Assembly (NCBI GenBank): GCA_026419785.1
Contig: JAODTK010005855.1
Span: 62,001-126,000, forward strand
Length of the DNA stretch: 64,000 nucleotides
Reading direction: 5' to 3'
DNA from: Sclerodactyla briareus
Lineage: Eukaryota; Echinodermata; Holothuroidea; Dendrochirotida; Sclerodactylidae
The translations under genes were made by a program, and so were the position numbers. Below the pieces are notes generated by a model. The model saw only the letters and a list, made by a program, of their open reading frames with translations, did no database searches and had not been told where the DNA came from. Each line of letters begins with the position of its first letter. Positions within the stretch are counted from its first letter, which is position 1. Below, piece by piece: positions 58,798 through 64,000 of the stretch.

Positions 58798-59857
58798 AAT
58801 TAGGATTCATGGATAGGCATACCTAAAATCATTAGGCTCAATGTGACATGCATACACCATATGTGCTGACACTATATCCCCGCTATTAGGGGCGTCCCAG
58901 ACCGTAGTGCTTGGAAGAAGGCTGTTTCTGACAAGTTTTGATCTGCATAATATGCACTATGTGTATATTATAATTCAATTTCAGTTGTAATGTAAAATTA
59001 TTTTTGGATGTACGTTATAATCAGTGGTAAATAATTCCACGACATTTGTCATCTCTAAATGAGAAGAGTGAATGGAATGCTGCATAATTTGAATATTTCA
59101 TTTTAGGCAACCAATACATACACTTGATCCTAATGCTACCTAAAGGCTATACCCACCGACTGAAAAAGCAATTTTTGAGGCTGTAATTTTCACGGAAGAA
59201 TGAATAAATTAATACCAATATCATGTAACAGTTTTGCTTCAAGCTAGCACAGGTAGAAAGAGACCATGAGAACCACACATCCCAAATTTGGAGGTTCTAG
59301 CATGTTGCCTTGTTGAGATATTTTAAGTTGAAAAATTCAAGAAATCTGTGACACCACGAGGGGAAACGATGCCAAAGCCGCCATAGACCCTACACAGTAA
59401 ATGCTGCTTTTGGCGCCATGATCCAGAAAGACAAAATATGGTATTCACTTGGAAATGAATGAAATTTTTATCTAGTATATTGTAAACGATTTTGTAGGTC
59501 TCTTATTATTCGCATTCCATCTATAGTTTGTTTGTTATACAGGATTTTTGGAAAAGTACCATGTTTCATTGACTTTGTATTATGGGGATCCCGCAGTTCC
59601 CCCATGATGTCACAAAGCCAATTTTGCAATAGCTTATTGTGCCTCATCGGTACACTCGAATCGGCTGTATTTTGTCTATGGTTTCGGTGTCGTTATGTAA
59701 TGAATAGAAAGTATCGGAAGTCCAGTCATCTTTAACATTACATTGCCTTCAATATGGCATATAATCAAACATGCGAGCTCCTAATCATGTATATAAAGAT
59801 ATGTCATTCGTGAATAAAAAACACCCACGATTATGTTCATTGTGTAAACTATGATAT

Positions 59858-60061
59858 GGGGATCCACGCTATCATTGAGACAGCCCTGAAGAGGAGGGTA
59901 GAGGGCGACAAAGAGAGTATGGGGTCGATCGGGGTCGCCGGCAATTTAGGAAGGAAAGTGTTCCAACGCTACGCTGCGACCTACGCCAAATCATTCCTGA
60001 TGCGGCACCACCAGGGCAACGACACATCTCCAGAGCTCCCACAACACCTCCTGTACCTGAA
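59858..60061 (+). pseudogene. Copy of LONP1 exon 11, acceptor broken
   Basis: Aligns with 25052-25263 but is 204 instead of 212 bases. The acceptor AG of the first copy reads AT here. Small losses occur near the start (ETALKRR region still readable) and in the VMKESVHIA segment, while MGSI, TYAKSFL and the end survive in part. The donor GTAAGT at 60062 is intact. Not translatable as a whole. Confidence 0.85.
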
Positions 60062-62800
60062 GTAAGTAACTGAGGTTCTGATACACAGTCTGTAGGTGCT
60101 CATAGATGCTCCAGAGCACCCATATGCACCTGCAAGTACCTGATGGAAGTAATGAGGATAATGATACACAGTCTGATAAGTGCTCATATATGCTCCCTTA
60201 TGCTCCATGCTCCCATTGCACAGCACCTGCAAGTACCTGATGGAAGTAATGAGGATAATGACGAGGAGCATGTAGTTGTTCATATAATGCTTCCGAGCAC
60301 CCATATTGCCCTGCAAGTACCTGATGGAAGTGCTGAGGATAATGATACACATCTTGTAGGTGCTGCTCATAATGCTCCAGAGCACCCATATGCACCTGCA
60401 AGTACCTGATGGAACTACTGAGGATAATGGTTACACAGTCTTGTGTGTTCATATATTCCTCCATAGCTCCCCGCATACACCTGCATGTACCCCTGAAGTG
60501 AGTACTGAGGATAAAGGGTTTATAACACAAACAGTCTTGCCAGTTCTCATATATGCTTCCAGAGCTCCCACATACCCCTTACCTGAAGTAAGTACCGAGG
60601 ATGATGATACCAGTCTTGTAGGTGGCTTTTTTCATATCTTGCTCCAGAGTCCATATGCACCTGCAGTCCCTAGGAAGTACTGAGGATAATGGTACACAGT
60701 CCTTGTAGTTGTTGTTCATATATGCTCCAGAGCTCCCGCATACACCTGCAAGTACCTGATGGAAGTACTGAGGATAATGATAACACATTCTTTAGTTCTC
60801 CTATATACTTCCGAGCTCCCACCATACACTCTTACCTAAAGTACGTACCGAGATGAATGATGCACATTCTTGTAGGTGCTCATATATGCTCTGCACCTCC
60901 CACATAACACCTGCATGTACCTGAAGTAATGCCAAGGATAATGATACACAGTCTGGTAGGTGCTCATATATGCTCCATAGCTCCCATATGCACCTGAGTA
61001 CCTGATGGAAGTGCTGAGGATAATGATACACAGTCTGGTAGATGCTCATATTACTCCAAGCTCCCACATACACCTTACGCAGTAATACCGAGGATATGAT
61101 ACACATATTGTATGTGCTCATATGCTCTGGATCTCCCCCATCATAACACATACCCTGCTGTAACCTGATTTATTACTGAGGATAAGGCGACACATCTTGT
61201 ATGGTGCTCACATATGCTCAGAGAGCACCCACATAGCACATACACCTGCATGTACCTGAGTAAGTACCGATGATAATGAACACAGTGTGGTACGTGCTCA
61301 TATAGCTAGGGAGCTGAAGTGATACAGGACATTAGTTTGAATGGTACACGGAGTCGTTGTAGTTGCTCATATATACTCCAGAGCTCCCACATACACCGTC
61401 CCTGAAGTAAGTCCCGAGGATGATGAACCCAGTCTGTAGGGTCTCATATAGCTCTGAGCTCCCACATAAACCTTACCTGCAGTAAGTACCGAGGATTATA
61501 TACACGTCTTGGTAGGTGCTCATATGTGCTCTGGAGCTCCTACATACACCTGCATGTACTGAAGTAAGCCGAGGATGATGATACACTCTTGTAGGTGCTC
61601 CTATGCTCGGGAGGCTCCCACATAGCACATACATCCTGCATGTACCCTGATGTATACTGAGGATCTGATAACAACAGTCTCGTATGTGCCATATATGCTC
61701 CAGAGCACCCATATGCACCTGCAAGTACCTGATGGAAGTACTTAGGATAATGATACACATCTGGTATTGCTCATATAGACTCCCAGAGCTCCCACATACA
61801 CCTTACCTGAGTAAGTACCGAGAATGAGGATACTCATTATTGCAGGTGCTCATATGCTCGGGAGCTCCCACTGACACATACACCTCAATGTACCCCCCGA
61901 ATGTTAGTACTGAGGATTAATATACACAGTCTTGTAGGTTGCTCACATATGCTCAGCACCCACATAGCAACTACACCTGCAATGTACCTGAATTAAGTGC
62001 CGAGGATTAGGATACCCAGTAGTGTAGTTGCTCATAATGCTCTGTAGCTCCCACATACACCTAAACCTAAAGTAAGTCGTACCGAGATATGATACACAGT
62101 CTTGTAGTGGCTCATATATGCCTGCATCTCCACCTACACCTTCATGTACCTGAAGTACGTGCCAAGGATAATGATACACAGTCTCGTATGTGCTCATTAT
62201 GCTCCAGAGCTCCCATATGCACCTGCAAGTACCTGATGGAAGTAATGAGGATAATGATACACAGTCTGATAACTGCTCATATATCTCCAGAGCTCCCACA
62301 TACACCTTACCTGAAGTAAGTACCGAGGATGATGATACTCATATTGGCAGTGCTCATAATGCTCGGGGCTCAATGACAACATACCCTGCCTGTACCTGAG
62401 GTTATTACTGAGGATATGTACACAGTCTTGTAGGTGCTCACAGATGCTCAAGAGTCACCCACATAGCACATACCCCAACCTGCATGTACCTGAAGGTAAG
62501 TGCCGAGATGATGATACACAGTTTGTAGGTGCTCATATATGCCCTGGAGCTCCCACATACCTTACCTGAAGTTACTAGTCCGAGAACTGATGATACACAG
62601 TCTTGTAGGTGCTCATATATGCTCTGGGGCAGCTCCCCATACACCTTACCTGAATGTAAGTAACCGAGGATGAATGTCACAGTGTGTACGTTCTCATATA
62701 TGCTCGGGATCTGGAATGAGTACTGAGGACTTTATTGAATGGTACACAGTCTTGTAGGAGCTCATATATGCTCCTGGTTACACACACACACCTTCATGTA
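60025..62800 (+). repeat. 84-bp exon-end minisatellite in the second LONP1 copy, expanded
   Basis: About thirty units related to 25228-26330 (CCAGAGCTCCCACATACACC, CCTGAAGTAAGTACCGAGG, ATAATGATACACAGTC, GTAGGTGCTCATATATGC). It is roughly 2.7 kb against 1.1 kb in the first copy. From about 60.8 kb onward it is dense with one- to three-base indels, more than in other repeats of the window, suggesting poor consensus quality. Confidence 0.92.
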
Positions 62801-63659
62801 TCTGAAGTATAATGTACCTGAGGACACAGGCAATGTGACTTGTGTTTCCACACAATAGATAAGTGCCTATATGCACCGAGCTAATACCACAAGCAACGGC
62901 TTTTTTCTGAAGTAGTACCGAGGACACTCATACCAGGGATAAGTTACTCCTAGTTATACACAATTCATATGTACCTATATAGTTCATGTATTCTCAGAGC
63001 TTCCCACTCAAGTTTGCAATACTGAGTACTTATATCAGTGGCAATTTGATTTCATAATTCTAAGAGACCTACATATTAGTTTGCCTCCATGGGCTCTCAC
63101 AGACTCCCCCACTGTCATGTACCCAGATGAGATGCAAGTAATCTGATCTTTATTTGTCTATATGCCTAAATTCTATTTTTTTACTTTCTGGAGCTTTGGC
63201 AGTGTCTGGTAAAGAGGTTACACCTCCCCCAGTGGATGTACTGTTTCATCCATTTGTGTGTGCTATCGCCTCGATTGCAACTTTTTTTTGGGCAGGCAGC
63301 CCCATTCGTGGGGAAGAGTACAATTTCGAGGATTCATGATGACCGTTTGTCTCTTACCTGTACACCATGTATCTATGCGAGCTATGGTCCACTAGGTTTA
63401 GCTTGGTGGCTGACGTCCTACTCATTCGAGCACCCGTTATATTCCACCACTTCCCTCTTTTTGTTGATGATTCCCCCTCTATCCCACTCGAATTTCTCAT
63501 CTATCCAGCAATTCTTACTATACTGAAACAATTTTCTAAAACTCATCCGCGCAACTATTTTTTTTTTTTTCCATCTATTTCATGTCCCCATGGCTTCATT
63601 TCTTGCCACTTCCCAGAAATGCCATGATTCTTGTCATACCTCTCCCTCTCTTTCTGTAG

Positions 63660-63827
63660 GGTGCTACCCCAAAGGACGGGCCCAGTGCTGGTGGCACGAT
63701 TGTCCCCGGCCCCTCATGTCCCTGGCCTTGAATCAGTTGGTCCGCCAGAACGTTGCAATGACGGGCGAGGTCTCCCTCACCCGCATAGATAATACCAGTC
63801 GGAGGCATCAAGGAAAATACATTAGCG
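63660..63827 (+). pseudogene. Copy of LONP1 exon 12 with catalytic Ser and Lys codons
   Basis: Acceptor AG at 63658-63659 and donor GTACGG at 63828 are present. [15 protein letters not shown] includes the serine codon at 63684-63686, then a two-base insertion near 63705 shifts the frame. [12 protein letters not shown] and GGIKEN are readable further on. It is 168 bases against 165 in the first copy. Decay is milder than in the other two exon copies. Confidence 0.85.
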
Positions 63828-64000
63828 GTACGGGCATCCAGGATAGTGAGGGGGCTTAGGGGATTCCGTGGTAGTTAGGGGTGATCGAGTCATTGAGGGT
63901 ATACCAGGGCGAGTGAGGGGGCATTCAGGTTTGCCAGTGGTAGTTGGGGGCATTAAGAGTGTTCTTGTGGAGTTTGGGGTAATCAGGAGCACTAAGATCA
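63828..64000 (+). repeat. Start of the exon 12 minisatellite in the second copy
   Basis: GGTACGGGCATCCAGGATAG and units with GGCATTAAG, GGGTATACC and GTGGTAGTTAGGGG match the beginning of the 27374 array. It is cut by the window end. Confidence 0.8.

Larger units (their letters stand above)
58238..63827 (+). pseudogene. Degenerate second copy of LONP1 exons 10-12
   Basis: Three exon copies (58238-58404, 59858-60061, 63660-63827) in the same order and orientation as 23947-27373, with recognisably homologous introns and minisatellites between them. The copy starts abruptly at its first exon: upstream sequence does not match the intron before exon 10. The first acceptor has lost CA from CAG, the second AG reads AT, and each exon has indels. 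No terminal exon is visible before the window ends. It is either a pseudogenised 3' segmental duplication, or a divergent second haplotype placed in the same scaffold. Confidence 0.85.

Noticed and set aside
60000..62680. Many ORFs of 60-134 codons with similar peptides
   Set aside because: Frames through the 84-bp minisatellite; similarity reflects the DNA repeat.

Overview
The window looks like animal nuclear DNA: exons with GT/AG introns, long repeat-filled introns, TA and G microsatellites, and no operon structure. The anchor gene is the 3' two thirds of a mitochondrial Lon protease (LONP1 family), and the other recognisable coding pieces are immunoglobulin-type domains. Together with the repeat load this fits a marine invertebrate, perhaps a deuterostome such as an echinoderm, hemichordate or cephalochordate. 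That placement is inference; no species-diagnostic sequence was identified.

Layout. (1) 674-30683, plus strand: thirteen exons of a LONP1-like gene, from the coiled region before the AAA+ module through Walker A, Walker B, sensor and the Ser-Lys protease domain to the stop codon. The N-terminal exons lie upstream of the window. Several exons need one or more single-base corrections, mostly in homopolymers, to read through, so part of the consensus is either error-prone or decaying. (2) 14.9-21.0 kb, inside the intron after the sensor-1 exon: a roughly 6 kb element with long inverted arms (about 1 kb each) that end in tandem arrays of a CCGATAATGA-type motif, with a separate TTCGTACGAA-centred array inside. 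(3) 31-43 kb: gene-poor DNA with MITE-like elements, a 36-bp perfect-but-one inverted repeat, a tandem array of about 300-bp units and an orphan ORF carrying a 105-bp duplication. (4) 44.6-53.1 kb, plus strand: several exon-like pieces with immunoglobulin-fold signatures, one with a signal peptide, probably a small Ig receptor gene or cluster that is partly degraded. (5) 58.2-64.0 kb, plus strand: a second, degenerate copy of LONP1 exons 10-12 and their introns, with two of three splice acceptors broken.

The most unusual signal is that four LONP1 introns begin with a minisatellite at or just after the 5' splice site. In at least two (exons 10 and 11), and probably three (exon 12), the repeat unit contains the last bases of the exon plus the GT donor, so conserved Lon coding sequence and the splice donor are amplified together. 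The duplicate copy has the same arrays at different lengths, and a stray pair of exon-11-type units lies at 57.0 kb.
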